Shown in pieces: positions 38,555 through 47,976 of a DNA stretch of 64,000 nucleotides. Where the stretch lies: NCBI RefSeq assembly GCF_039543525.1, contig NZ_BAABJX010000036.1, positions 184,004-248,003 on the forward strand. The letters run 5' to 3'. Made by a program: the position numbers and the translations under genes. Numbering within the stretch: position 1 is the stretch's first letter; each line of letters opens with the position of its first letter. Origin of the DNA: Algivirga pacifica (lineage in GTDB: Bacteria; Bacteroidota; Bacteroidia; Cytophagales; Flammeovirgaceae). The notes beneath the pieces were generated by a model that made no database searches, was not told the origin of the DNA, and worked only from the letters and a program-made list of their open reading frames with translations.

Positions 38555-38603
38555 TTACGCCGCTGGTTGAGTGGCACTATGTGCCACTCAACCAGCGGCG
38601 TAA
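38555..38603. repeat. Perfect 23-bp hairpin after the aminotransferase gene
   Basis: Arms 38555-38577 and 38581-38603 are perfect inverted copies around a TAT loop, with a GC-rich centre containing GCCGCTGGTTGAGTGGCAC. No U-run follows, so it is more like a REP element than a standard terminator. The next bases contain GACGCCATGTAATGG, one of the dispersed copies of that motif. Confidence 0.85.
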
Positions 38604-38634
38604 CCGACGCCATGTAATGGACTCAACAATAATG

Positions 38635-39627
38635 TTAGTCTGAGAAACGGACACTTCCGTAACGAGAGTCTACCTCTACCCTCTTGCCCGTATTCTTCTT
38701 ATTTCTATATCCCTCGTACTCTCCACTAGTATTTTTCTCATATTCCTTCATAATATCCAATCCTTCTAGTGTAGTACTGAACCCTCCATACTTGGTAGTG
38801 ACCGCAAAGTCAAAAGCAGTATCCTTATCAAAATTAAGACGCACTCCTCCATAAGAAGAATCTACACGGATATCGGTAAAAGATGTCGCTATACGATCCA
38901 CCTTAAGCGAACTATAATCCGTTTCCCAAGACAACACACCTGTTAATTCTCCAATCTTTAGTTTGGAATAGGCACTTTCTCCTTTCAGCTGATGAACTTT
39001 ACCAATAGAGGCCGAGCCATACTTATCCTCCCAGTCCAAGTTTCCAGCCTCTTGAATATCGAACGAGCTACAATATTTAGACTCTATATTTCCTCCTTTC
39101 AAGTAGTCAATGGAAGCCTTGCTGTACTTAATTTCTAGTTTACACTCTTCGGTTTCCAGTTTTTTGGCATAAAGCTGACCATATCCCAATTCAAGACTAA
39201 GCTTTCCGGTATAATCTTCCATAGAAATATTCCCATACTTATTCTCCAGATCCAAAGCCAATGCTTTCGGCATTTTCACATGATAATTAATCTCATATCC
39301 TTGACGGTTGTTACTGCCATTTCCTCCATGTATAGTCGTTTGATAAAGGTACCTGCCTCCTGAGATACTTTCTGAAATCTCTATATCATCCAAGATGTTT
39401 TGTGCTTTCTTGGCTGAACTAGCCCAAGCCTTTACCTCTACCTTGATATCAATTTCTTTTCCATCATTTGTAGCGATTACCACATTCCCGAAACGGTTAT
39501 CAATCGACAATAAGTCACTTTTATCTACCTTATGATTGTACTGAAAGGTTTTGGTTTGTTCTTCTTGTGCCTGAGCGGAAATCACCCCCAAGAGCAAAAG
39601 CATACTAAATAGATATATCTTCTTCAT
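38635..39627 (-). CDS. Secreted DUF4097-like beta-helical protein
   Basis: This 330-aa exported protein has a signal peptide (MKKIYLFSMLLLLGVISAQA). A right-handed beta-solenoid-like series of repeats follows, with recurring KYG/SYG turns (NKYGNISMEDYTGKLSLELGYGQLYAKKL, DKYGSASIGKV, SSYGGVRLNF, TKYGGFSTTL, SRYGSVRF). Such DUF4097-type proteins are commonly encoded with ECF sigma/anti-sigma genes. Its start overlaps the anti-sigma-like gene by 23 bp, supporting an operon. Confidence 0.8.
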   Translation of the reverse strand: MKKIYLFSMLLLLGVISAQAQEEQTKTFQYNHKVDKSDLLSIDNRFGNVVIATNDGKEIDIKVEVKAWASSAKKAQNILDDIEISESISGGRYLYQTTIHGGNGSNNRQGYEINYHVKMPKALALDLENKYGNISMEDYTGKLSLELGYGQLYAKKLETEECKLEIKYSKASIDYLKGGNIESKYCSSFDIQEAGNLDWEDKYGSASIGKVHQLKGESAYSKLKIGELTGVLSWETDYSSLKVDRIATSFTDIRVDSSYGGVRLNFDKDTAFDFAVTTKYGGFSTTLEGLDIMKEYEKNTSGEYEGYRNKKNTGKRVEVDSRYGSVRFSD

Positions 39628-40393
39628 CGTCTTCTACTTTATCGTTGTTTTTTAATTGTTCCAAAATGCTGATTTGCTTATTGAGTAAAGCAATTCGTAA
39701 CTGTAGGTTCTGTATCATTGCCTCTAATACCATAGGAGCCCCCTGCTGCTCTACAGCTTCTTGTTTAAGCTCATCAAACCCATCTTCCAGCAACTGTTGT
39801 TCCTGTTCAAAGTCACTCAATAATCGAGGGTCACTACAAGGCAAGGTTTGTACATATCGTTGCTTCATACTTATCAGAGAAGTATAATGTCGCTCTGCTT
39901 CTACAATCTCCTTTGGTAAAATAGGAGACTGCCCGGTTCCCATCCAAAACTGAAACGTATACCCCAGTCCAAATCCTACCAAGATCACAGCCGCAGCATA
40001 TTGCCATAATTGACGTATACTTATTGCGATTGTCTTCCCTGTTTCCTTGGTTGCTGTACTTTCTGTATCCTGAATAGCATCGGTCTTCTCAAAGGCCGGC
40101 AACTCTCCTTCTATCTTTGTCCATAACTTATCTGAAGGCTGTAATACGTCCAATGCATTCTGCTGCTCCTTGATGTGATCTTCCCAGGATTGCTCATCCC
40201 TTAAGGTTGTCCGAATCGATCGCCACGAGGATTGAGAAGGTTCTTGCTTATTCAGTTTACCCTTTTCCACAAAGGTTTGTGCCGACAAACCATCTTCCAG
40301 CAAACTGTTGAAACGCTCTCTACTCATCAAGGATGGTGTATATACCTCCAACGCCTCCTGATGTTTGATGATAAATTTCTCCAACTGATCCAT
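39605..40393 (-). CDS. Single-pass membrane anti-sigma-like protein
   Basis: This 262-aa protein has a charged cytosolic N-terminal half (1-130) and one TM helix (LWQYAAAVILVGFGLGYTFQF, about 133-153). The periplasmic helical C-terminal half has coiled-coil character (LQLRIALLNKQISILEQLK). The order sigma factor - this gene - exported beta-repeat protein on one strand fits an anti-sigma factor for the ECF sigma 10 bp upstream. No ZAS zinc motif is seen, so the role is inferred from context. Confidence 0.7.
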   Translation of the reverse strand: MDQLEKFIIKHQEALEVYTPSLMSRERFNSLLEDGLSAQTFVEKGKLNKQEPSQSSWRSIRTTLRDEQSWEDHIKEQQNALDVLQPSDKLWTKIEGELPAFEKTDAIQDTESTATKETGKTIAISIRQLWQYAAAVILVGFGLGYTFQFWMGTGQSPILPKEIVEAERHYTSLISMKQRYVQTLPCSDPRLLSDFEQEQQLLEDGFDELKQEAVEQQGAPMVLEAMIQNLQLRIALLNKQISILEQLKNNDKVEDDEEDISI

Positions 40394-40403
40394 ATACTGA
40401 AGG

Positions 40404-40922
40404 TTAAAGGTTTAACAATTGTCTCAGCTTTGTTTTGGCTCTGCTATACTGTGACTTGGAGGCAGATACTGAGATTCCTAAGACCTCTGCTATTTCCACA
40501 TGATCGTATCCTTCTAATAAGTAAAGAGAAAAGACTACCCTATATCCGTCTGGAAGCAACTGTATAGCCTCTCGGATTCTATGGATATCATATTGTTCCT
40601 GATCAACCTCCGACGTATCCGTTGCAGGTTCTTGATACATATCATCCAGACTGTCAAACTGTACTTTCTTTTTGTGGAGATGATTAATACATTGATTGAC
40701 CACAATACGCTTGAGCCATGCACCAAATGTGGCATCTCCTTTATAAGATTGGATATTAGCAAATGCCTTGATAAAGGCTTCCTGCAATAAGTCCTCCGCC
40801 TCCTCAATATTATTGGTCATACGAACACAAATATTGAACATCGCCTTGGCATATTGCTGATACAATTCATATTGGGCCTTCCGGTCCCCTTCCATACATC
40901 GTTGGACAACCTGTGGTAACAT
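40404..40922 (-). CDS. ECF RNA polymerase sigma factor
   Basis: This 172-aa sigma-70 family ECF protein has region 2 (LYQQYAKAMFNICVRMTNNIEEAEDLLQEAFIKAFANIQSY) and region 4 (IRLL/QLLPDGYRVVFSLYLLEGYDHVEIAEVLGISVSASKSQYSRAKTKLRQLL). A short linker with FGAWLKRIVVNQCINHLHKKK lies between. It heads a three-gene unit with the anti-sigma-like and exported proteins and probably controls an envelope response including its own operon. Confidence 0.94.
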   Translation of the reverse strand: MLPQVVQRCMEGDRKAQYELYQQYAKAMFNICVRMTNNIEEAEDLLQEAFIKAFANIQSYKGDATFGAWLKRIVVNQCINHLHKKKVQFDSLDDMYQEPATDTSEVDQEQYDIHRIREAIQLLPDGYRVVFSLYLLEGYDHVEIAEVLGISVSASKSQYSRAKTKLRQLLNL

Positions 40923-41303
40923 GTCTGTGGATTTGTTGCAAAAGTTTCTTCACTCCCTAAGTACTTATCTAAGGGAGCTATTTTAATAGACCGCAAAAAA
41001 TTGGAAGGGTTGCATGTTCAGTGGGCAGTGAACAGGGAATAGTTATGAATTATGGGTGATGAGTGATGAGTTGGTTCGTTTGGAGGTATAAGGTAACTAT
41101 AGTAGTTAAGATTGAAGAAGTCGCATTTTATGTTTAAAGACGCCATGTAATGGGTTATCGCTTATTGTTTATAAACGATAAGCGATAAACAATAAGCTGT
41201 ATATTATTCCGCAGACAACGACAAGATTAACCTGAAGTACTAAAAAGGGATAAGGAACCTTTTACTTATTACCTACTACCTTATATTTTAAGTCGGGGCG
41301 CCC
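40923..41303. repeat. MITE-like palindromic element (41106-41233) in a noncoding gap
   Basis: The left end TTAAGATTGAAGAAGTCG (41106-41123) and right end CAACGACAAGATTAACCT (41216-41233) are imperfect inverses. Inside are GACGCCATGTAATGGG (from 41144) and a nested palindrome made of GCTTATTGTTTAT and ATAAACAATAAGC. It is related to 724-933. Bases 41246-41290 are low-complexity TACTTATTACC-like DNA. Confidence 0.7.
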
Positions 41304-41726
41304 TTACGCATTGTTGCATTGGTCGCAAACACCGATCACCAAAAAGTTAGCTTCTAAGGCTTTAAATCCCACAGGCAGTTTAACATGTTGAATAGCAATC
41401 TCATTCATGCAAATCGTCTTGCCACACTGCTGACATTTAAAGTGTACATGATCATGGTTATGTTCCCGTTCCGAGCAATAAGAATGATCACAAAGAGCAT
41501 ACTTTACAATATTATTCTCATCAATCACTTTATGCAGAATCCCTTTTTCTGTAAAGGTTTTTAGGGTACGATAGATCGTTGCCCGATCACACATTCCATT
41601 TATTCTCAGCTCAAGGTCATTCTCAGAGAGCGCCTCCTTATGCTTGGTGAAAATATCCAGAATCTGCGTACGGCTTGCAGTACGTCTCAAAGAAAAATCG
41701 TTCAATATATCGATGGAAGAAGACAT
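41304..41726 (-). CDS. Fur-family transcriptional regulator
   Basis: This 140-aa metal- or peroxide-responsive repressor has a winged helix (RTASRTQILDIFTKHKEALSENDLE, CDRATIYRTLKTFTEKGILHKV). Its dimer/metal domain has HNHDHVHFKCQQCGKTICM and a second CDQC pair, giving the structural zinc site, and the His-rich motif fits the sensory site. Which of Fur, Zur or PerR it is cannot be settled. It stands alone between two repeat-bearing spacers. Confidence 0.92.
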   Translation of the reverse strand: MSSSIDILNDFSLRRTASRTQILDIFTKHKEALSENDLELRINGMCDRATIYRTLKTFTEKGILHKVIDENNIVKYALCDHSYCSEREHNHDHVHFKCQQCGKTICMNEIAIQHVKLPVGFKALEANFLVIGVCDQCNNA

Positions 41727-41929
41727 GGCTTAAGGTAAAAGGTAATAAGTAAAAGGTATAAGGTGATCACTAATCAAATGACTACCTACTCTATGGTCAT
41801 CAAGGTTGGAACTATCTTATTCGTTTATTGTTCATCCCTTAAAAAATATAAACGATAAGCAACAACCTATGGCAAGATGAACCTGACACACCATATGTAC
41901 AAAGGTAGAAAAGATCTTAAAAACTGCCT
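41727..41929. repeat. Degenerate MITE-like remnant
   Basis: CATCAAGGTTGGAAC (41799-41813) and GGCAAGATGAACCTGA (41871-41886) are weak inverted ends like those of 724-933 and 41106-41233, around an AACGATAAGCAAC word. AAGGTAATAAGTAAAAGGTATAAGG just after the Fur-family ATG on the genome line is low-complexity. Confidence 0.45.
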
Positions 41930-41970
41930 AAACGAAAAAAGATCACCTTGGTGGTGATCTTTTTTCGTTT
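41930..41970. terminator. Bidirectional intrinsic terminator
   Basis: Perfect 18-bp arms (41930-41947 and 41953-41970) around a 5-nt loop, with GATCACC at the core and A-run/T-run flanks on both sides. It lies 18 bp after the stop of the 41988-42605 gene and should end that transcript. Confidence 0.93.
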
Positions 41971-41987
41971 ACGATAATCGCAAGATA

Positions 41988-42605
41988 TTACTTATTCTCC
42001 CTTACGGTAAACGTATAACAGAATGCCTCAAAAATTGGCACGTTATCAATTTCTAGTTTACGACCAATCTCCAAAATTTTCTCCAACTCTACCTTGTTAA
42101 TGGTACGCTCATTGATCAGGTCATCATCTTCTTCCAGGAATAGGAAAGAAAGAAACTTCACAAAGATAAAAGGCGCATTCAGGATATCCCTTTTGATATC
42201 TCCCGTTAATGCGTCTGGGTTTTTCAGTGTTTCCAGAATCACATTATTCTTCTTTAGGGAAGAGTGCATGGTCACCTTGATTACTTCATAGAAGCGATCT
42301 TCCCACTCAGGGAAATTCTTAATCAAGTATTCTACGGCAGGGGTAATAGGATCAGAATTTAAGAAAAAGCTTCTTCTGGACAACTTTCTTGCTTTTTTGT
42401 TCAAGGTAAGCTCCTCAAAAAGACTTACACTTCCGTTGGCAAGGGCTACTCCAATAGAAGGAGCCAAGAGGATAAGAGAAATAAACTCAGAATCTCCCAT
42501 ATCCATAAAATTATCATCTACTTTAAGGAAGTCTTTTTTCAGGTCCATAATCGCCTGCATTACTTCCTTTTCTCTGACAAGAGCAATCAGTTCACTTCCA
42601 GTCAT
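41988..42605 (-). CDS. Hypothetical cytosolic protein linked to MCE gene
   Basis: I do not recognise this 205-aa protein. It is helical, has no signal peptide, and shows a slightly hydrophobic segment (FISLILLAPSIGVALANGSVSLFEEL, about 40-66) and acidic loop EEDDDLINERTINKVELEKI. It is 7 bp downstream of the MCE gene on the same strand and before a strong terminator, so the two form a bicistron. A link to lipid trafficking is only by context. Confidence 0.75.
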   Translation of the reverse strand: MTGSELIALVREKEVMQAIMDLKKDFLKVDDNFMDMGDSEFISLILLAPSIGVALANGSVSLFEELTLNKKARKLSRRSFFLNSDPITPAVEYLIKNFPEWEDRFYEVIKVTMHSSLKKNNVILETLKNPDALTGDIKRDILNAPFIFVKFLSFLFLEEDDDLINERTINKVELEKILEIGRKLEIDNVPIFEAFCYTFTVRENK

Positions 42606-42611
42606 GTTGAA

Positions 42612-43565
42612 TTATTTAGTTGATTTAACGTTTTCCGTTTCTTGTGCAGTCTCCTCTCCTTTATATGGAATGTGTTTTTTTCCAAAGATCGAGAAGTGCA
42701 CGTATCGTTTAGGGTATTCTCTAAAGTCAATTAACAAAGCATCCAGATCTTTCATAGTTGTCAACATCTCATCATGCAATGCTTCCTCTTTCATAAGCTT
42801 GCCCAGGGTCCCCTCTCCTTCATTGACAGCCTTCAGTGTGGATTGCAAAGATTTCAATGTTTCATTGGTTGAAGCGATCGTCTCACTCAACTGCGCACTT
42901 TTCACCGTATCGGTAATCGAATTAATATTATTCATCAGTGCAGGAATATCCTTATTCAGGTTATCCACTAATAGGTGTAGTCCTGAGACAGTTTGATTAA
43001 TTTTATATTGATTTGCGGCCATCAGTTGCTGTGTGGTCACTAATGTCTTTTGTGCTTCCAATCCAACCTGAGCATAGATCTCCATCATCTGCTGCACGCT
43101 ATCCATGGTTACTTTCAAAGAGCCAATCAAAGGATCTGCCTTCTTTTGGATAGAAGACAATATATTCTCTTCAATCTCTCCTTTGATATAATCACCACCT
43201 TCTAAGTAGGTGACATTTCCTTTGGATTGAGGAATATCAAGATCCACCATTTTCTCTCCCAAAAGACCGTTATCCGATAATTTCGCTACGGTATTTTTAG
43301 GTAAGCGCAAAGCCTTATCAATAGCGATCTCTACTCCTATCTTATTTCCTTTGTCTTGTAAAATTTTAATATCTCTTACAGTTCCCACCTGAAAACCATT
43401 GAGCTGAACGGTATTGGATTCCAATAACCCTGCTGCATTATCATAGACCACATAGTAAGTGTTCTCTGATGAAAATACATCCACACCTTTCAAAAAATTA
43501 AATCCGATATATAGGATTGCCCCAGCAATCAGGGTAAACACTCCAACTTTGATCTCTTTCGTCAC
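42612..43565 (-). CDS. MCE/MlaD-family lipid-transport protein
   Basis: This 317-aa protein is anchored by one N-terminal TM helix (KVGVFTLIAGAILYIGFNFLKG) and exposes an MCE domain to the periplasm (YYVVYDNAAGLLESNTVQLNGFQVGTVRDIKIL, then NTVAKLSDNGLLGEKMVDLDIPQSKG). A long helical tail follows (about 130-300). MCE proteins form hexameric lipid shuttles between membranes. The start is GTG at 43565. The Mla permease and ATPase are not adjacent. The divergent neighbour encodes the LPS translocon LptD, a common envelope-biogenesis pairing in Bacteroidota. Confidence 0.9.
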   Translation of the reverse strand: MTKEIKVGVFTLIAGAILYIGFNFLKGVDVFSSENTYYVVYDNAAGLLESNTVQLNGFQVGTVRDIKILQDKGNKIGVEIAIDKALRLPKNTVAKLSDNGLLGEKMVDLDIPQSKGNVTYLEGGDYIKGEIEENILSSIQKKADPLIGSLKVTMDSVQQMMEIYAQVGLEAQKTLVTTQQLMAANQYKINQTVSGLHLLVDNLNKDIPALMNNINSITDTVKSAQLSETIASTNETLKSLQSTLKAVNEGEGTLGKLMKEEALHDEMLTTMKDLDALLIDFREYPKRYVHFSIFGKKHIPYKGEETAQETENVKSTK

Positions 43566-43941
43566 GTCTGGTTATAGTTTTTTATGACTAATTCTTAGCT
43601 TTTTACTTTCTGGTTCTATCTGTTCACTTCTTATACGATGTACCTTTATTTGGTCTTTTCCAGAAAGCACATCATGTAGTTATACGAAATTGCAATTTAA
43701 AAGGGTTTCGAATATATAAACAGATTTAAGGTATAATTTTCAATTTTTTAAAAAAATATTCCTACCCACCTCCCTTTAGATTTACATTTATTAATGATTC
43801 AAGTGCGAATATTGTGCTAAATCTCCTAGCTTGTGTTAAATTCGTTAATTAAAAAGAGAATTTCTTGTGTAAGTCAGACCTTTCGTCTAATTACCTCTTC
43901 AGCTAAGAACATATATACTACTAAAACTACCAGTAAAAGGT
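43566..43941. promoter_or_regulatory. Divergent promoter region between MCE and LptD genes
   Basis: This 376-bp AT-rich noncoding stretch includes A/T-only runs around 43740-43760. It must carry both divergent promoters. No repeat family of this window occurs in it and I cannot pick a single convincing -33/-7 pair. Confidence 0.4.
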
Positions 43942-46900
43942 TTGAGAGTTTTACTTTTTCATAGATCATCCATAACGAACTTGAGATTGCTTCCTCAACT
44001 TAACATTATCAAAGTCACCTTACTCATGTGGGGGATGACCCTACTTTCTATTGGCTTCTCCAATGCCTCTACTTTTTCCACAACAACAAGTAATGATATT
44101 GTCATTACGCAAGAGCAAGATACCGCCAAAGTAAAAGCTGCCGTTCGTGAGTTATACCTTACGGTAAAGGAAATGAATAAAAAGGCCGATAATGAATCAC
44201 TGAAACAATTAAGTGTCGGCTTAGGGAACTTTGCCAACAAGCCTATATTCCGAGGGGATCGTTATAAACTAGATCTCATGGAAGAGATGGCCGAAGAACA
44301 AAGGGTGCAGGCATTCATCAAACTAGACAAAGCCTTGCTGGCTGAGGACCAATCGCTATGGGAAGAGTTTACTCCTGAAGACCCCGTTTTTGAGTACCTG
44401 GTCGATATTGCTTATGAATTTAATGAAGAAGCAGCTTTAGAAGGCCCTGAGCAAGTCCATGAGCTATTCGATAAATTCAAAAAAGGAGGTGCCGGAGCTC
44501 TGGAAAAACCTAAAGGCTTATTGGATACGGGGATCGATTATGACTCTGATAGTAGCCGTCTGGACTTCAAGCGACAGCTCATGTACCTTACAGGAAATGC
44601 CAAGGTGGTTTTTGGAGAACGAGAACTCAAGGCCGGCCAAATTGAAATGGCTTATACTACCTCTACAGTCAAAGCTTATGGTATCACTGACTCTGTCGGG
44701 AATTACGTAGAACGTCCCGTCTTCAAGGAAAGCGGCAAGACTTACAATGCCAACGAAATGCTCTTCAACTACAAAACCAATAAAGGGATTATCAAGGGGA
44801 TTGTAACCGAAGAAGGAGATGCCATTATCCAGAGTGGTGTCATCAAGAAGACCCCTAAGGAGTCTATCTATATGGAGGACAACGTCTATACTACCTGTAC
44901 ACTGGAGCATCCACATTACGGCATCCGAAGTAAACGCATGAAAATTGTTCCTCGTAAACACTACGTGACTGGACCTTTCTTGTTTGAGCTTAACGAGATT
45001 CCACTGCCTATTGGCTTTCCTTTGGGACTATTTCCAGCACAAAACAAACGTTCCTCTGGGATTATCTTACCAGGGTATGGAGAATTTAGGGAAAGAGGGT
45101 TTGCGCTAGAGAATGGTGGCTTCTTCTGGGGAATTAATGATTATGTGACACTAACCCTTACAGGATCTATTTTCACCCTAGGAAGCTGGAATGTATCCTC
45201 TAAGGTCAATTACCGTAAACGCTATAGTTTTTCAGGAAACTTTGGCTTTGACTATGCGAATAATATTAGGCAACAAGATGACGGTACTTCCACAACCTCC
45301 AAGGATTATCGCCTGATATGGAGTCACACTCAACAAACGTATGGATCTTCCCGCTTCAGTGCTAGTGTCAATTTGGCCTCTAGTAACTTTAACCAAAACA
45401 ACTCCTACGATGTCAACGACAGGGTACAGGCCTCTACCAACTCCAGTATTCGATACTCTAATAACTTCACTATTGGCAATGCCACTTTATCCGCCAACAG
45501 TAGTTTACGTCACAACCAAAACCTAACGACAGGAGAAGCTAGTATCAACCCCGATTTAAGTGTTGCTTTAAGTAGAATTCGACCTTTTGCAGGACTATTT
45601 AAAAGAAGTCAGAATATTTTATCACAACTTAACTTATCTTATACGGGACGTTTCAATGGAGAAATCACCAACGACCCTCCGACTTCTAGTTTTCCTTTTC
45701 CTGTTGTTCAAAATGACACAGAGATCGATCCCAATGCGGGCCTAGGGGAAGATGAATTGTTACCAGACTTGTTCCTGAACTTTGGGGATTATATTGACGA
45801 CTTCCGATATAATATTACCCATAACATTCCTATATCGACCAACTTCACCGTACTCAAGTATTTCAACGTCACTCCGTCTGCCAACTATACTGAGTACTGG
45901 GTTCCAAACAAGTATGATTATACCTGGAATGGTGCAGAAGGAGCCGTGGAAGTAGACACTATTTCTTCCTTTGCTCGCTATTATGAGTTCAGTACAAGTG
46001 CTTCCGTTAGTACCAACATGTATATGTTCTATGACTTTACGAATGGTGCCAGACTTCGACAAGCGATTCGTCCAACAGTCAGTATGAGCTTCCGTCCAGA
46101 CTTTGGATCTCCGGATTTTGACTTTTACCAAGAGGTACAAACCAATGAAAACGGTTCTTCTTCTCAGGTATGGCGTTCTTCTGGTGCTTTAGGAGGAAGT
46201 CCTTCAGTAGGTCAAAGTGCCAATATGAGTTTTAGCGTATCCAACCAGTTTGAGTTAAAGAAAAAGAGGAAGGAAGATGAAGAAAAAGCAGAGAAGATCA
46301 AACTAGTGGATGACCTCTCCCTTAGTTCATCCTATGATTTTGCTAGAGACTCCCTGAACCTCTCCAATATATCATTGAGAGCACGTACTCGCTTATTCAA
46401 TATCTTTGACGTCAGCTTTGCCAGTACCTTTGATCCTTACCGCTATGTACCGACCTCCATCTCTGTAGACCCTATTACGGGAGAGGAAACAATCCTTTCT
46501 TCTGTAAAAACCAATGATTTCTTATTAGGAACAGAAGGGAAGTTGGCTCGATTAACACAGATGAACATCTCTATCGGTGCTCGCTTCTCTCCAAAGAACT
46601 TTCAAGACAAAGCGGAAGAAAAATTGGAGGAATACGAACCGAAGAATCAAACCGAAGAGTTAATCATTGAAGATATACGCCGTAATCCAAGTGATTACAT
46701 CAACTTTGAGGTACCCTGGAGCTTAAGCGTCAACTATATCTATAACATTAGCCGAACAGGTCTACAAGAGCTTAGACCTACACAAAATATTCGATTGAGA
46801 GGTGATCTTAGTCTTACTCCGAAATGGAAGGTGGGATATACTACAGCTTATGATATTGAGGAAAATGAGTTTACCTCTACCCAAATCAATATCAATCGTG

Positions 46901-47037
46901 ACCTTCACTGCTGGCAAATGACCTTAAACTGGGTACCCTTCGGTCGAAACCAAAGCTATAGCATCAATATTAACGTGAAGTCATCGGTACTGCAAGACTT
47001 GAAATGGCAGCGACAGAGTAGAAGGCCGCTGTTTTAA
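43942..47037 (+). CDS. LPS-assembly outer-membrane protein LptD (OstA) family
   Basis: This is an outer-membrane beta-barrel of about 1000 aa inserting lipopolysaccharide. After an uncertain N-terminus there is a hydrophobic signal (VTLLMWGMTLLSIGFSNAS). A helical segment (about 60-180) is followed by an OstA-like beta-jellyroll (about 190-330, MYLTGNAKVVFGERELKAGQIEMAY, SGKTYNANEMLFNYKTNKGIIKG, IYMEDNVYTTCTLEHPHYGIRSKRMKIVP). A large barrel with many aromatic-capped strands fills the rest. The start is unclear: TTG 43942, TTG 43981/43987 or ATG 44026 (too late for a full signal peptide). Confidence 0.85.
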   Translation: MRVLLFHRSSITNLRLLPQLNIIKVTLLMWGMTLLSIGFSNASTFSTTTSNDIVITQEQDTAKVKAAVRELYLTVKEMNKKADNESLKQLSVGLGNFANKPIFRGDRYKLDLMEEMAEEQRVQAFIKLDKALLAEDQSLWEEFTPEDPVFEYLVDIAYEFNEEAALEGPEQVHELFDKFKKGGAGALEKPKGLLDTGIDYDSDSSRLDFKRQLMYLTGNAKVVFGERELKAGQIEMAYTTSTVKAYGITDSVGNYVERPVFKESGKTYNANEMLFNYKTNKGIIKGIVTEEGDAIIQSGVIKKTPKESIYMEDNVYTTCTLEHPHYGIRSKRMKIVPRKHYVTGPFLFELNEIPLPIGFPLGLFPAQNKRSSGIILPGYGEFRERGFALENGGFFWGINDYVTLTLTGSIFTLGSWNVSSKVNYRKRYSFSGNFGFDYANNIRQQDDGTSTTSKDYRLIWSHTQQTYGSSRFSASVNLASSNFNQNNSYDVNDRVQASTNSSIRYSNNFTIGNATLSANSSLRHNQNLTTGEASINPDLSVALSRIRPFAGLFKRSQNILSQLNLSYTGRFNGEITNDPPTSSFPFPVVQNDTEIDPNAGLGEDELLPDLFLNFGDYIDDFRYNITHNIPISTNFTVLKYFNVTPSANYTEYWVPNKYDYTWNGAEGAVEVDTISSFARYYEFSTSASVSTNMYMFYDFTNGARLRQAIRPTVSMSFRPDFGSPDFDFYQEVQTNENGSSSQVWRSSGALGGSPSVGQSANMSFSVSNQFELKKKRKEDEEKAEKIKLVDDLSLSSSYDFARDSLNLSNISLRARTRLFNIFDVSFASTFDPYRYVPTSISVDPITGEETILSSVKTNDFLLGTEGKLARLTQMNISIGARFSPKNFQDKAEEKLEEYEPKNQTEELIIEDIRRNPSDYINFEVPWSLSVNYIYNISRTGLQELRPTQNIRLRGDLSLTPKWKVGYTTAYDIEENEFTSTQININRDLHCWQMTLNWVPFGRNQSYSININVKSSVLQDLKWQRQSRRPLF

Positions 47038-47146
47038 GAGTTTGGAGTTTGGAGTTTGGAGTTTGGAGTTTGGAGTTTGACTTTCAAAAAAGTAAACTAA
47101 TAATAATTTCTAACTCCTAACTCCTAACTCCTAACTCCTAACTAAT
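47038..47146. repeat. Inverted heptamer arrays between convergent genes
   Basis: Directly after the LptD stop, GAGTTTG repeats about six times (47038-47079). From about 47108 CTCCTAA repeats about five times up to 47143. The two arrays are near-inverse (GGAGTTT versus GGAGTTA), so transcripts from either side can fold into a long imperfect stem. This may serve as a two-way terminator. Confidence 0.8.
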
Positions 47147-47824
47147 TTATTTCTCGTATTCTTTCAACAATAACGCTATCTCCGTAATCAAGCGATCTAC
47201 ATCCTCAGGGTCTGTACCACTATAATAACCACGGATACGCTTCTCTTTATCTACCAGAATGAGCTTATCACTGTGAATAAAATCATTTGGATTGCTCTCG
47301 TCAGGCTTTGCCACTACAAAGTAACCACAACGTGCCTGCTCGTAAATTGCTTCCTTCTCTCCTGTCACAAAATTCCACATATTCAAGTCTGCCCTGTAGT
47401 TTTCAGCATAGGCCTTTAATACTTCCGGGGTATCCTTATCAGGAGTGACGGTATGTGCCAGAATCTTGATATCCGGATTCTCTTTATAACGTTGCTGCAC
47501 ACGAATCAACTCATTGGTCATGATCTTACAGATATCGGGACAAGTCGCAAAGAAAAAGTCCGCAACATAAATCTTTCCTTCATAGTCAGCAGCTGTCACA
47601 GTGTCACGATCTTGATTAATAAAGGCAAAGTCTGGTATACGGTGAATGCTATCCACTTCATTAGGCTCACAGTTCACCGCCTTCATGGAGTATACTTTCA
47701 ATTCCGTGGGATTAATCATCTCCAACTCGTACTGGTTTTCTCCAAAAATATTAAGGTATAATAAGATCAGGATGGGAATCCCAAATGCTATTGCTAAAAT
47801 CGTAACCTTTACTGCTGTTTTCAT
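47147..47824 (-). CDS. SCO1/SenC-family copper chaperone
   Basis: This 225-aa membrane-anchored thioredoxin-fold protein delivers copper to the CuA site of cytochrome c oxidase. One N-terminal TM helix (VKVTILAIAFGIPILILLYLNIF) precedes the metal-binding FFFATCPDIC (Cys95 and Cys99), and the third ligand His is in NDFIHSDKLILVDKE. It lies 152 bp downstream of oxidase subunit IV on the same strand, consistent with its job. Confidence 0.94.
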   Translation of the reverse strand: MKTAVKVTILAIAFGIPILILLYLNIFGENQYELEMINPTELKVYSMKAVNCEPNEVDSIHRIPDFAFINQDRDTVTAADYEGKIYVADFFFATCPDICKIMTNELIRVQQRYKENPDIKILAHTVTPDKDTPEVLKAYAENYRADLNMWNFVTGEKEAIYEQARCGYFVVAKPDESNPNDFIHSDKLILVDKEKRIRGYYSGTDPEDVDRLITEIALLLKEYEK

Positions 47825-47976
47825 CTGCTTGTTTGTTTAGTAGTTCATTGCACGGCAAGTATCCCCTTCTGGAACTATACTTTGAGAGTAAACTTCCAGA
47901 AATAAAAAATGGTTTAGCAACTTGCTGTGCAAAGTTACTAAACCATTATGATAAATAGCAATTGCTACTCTAGACC

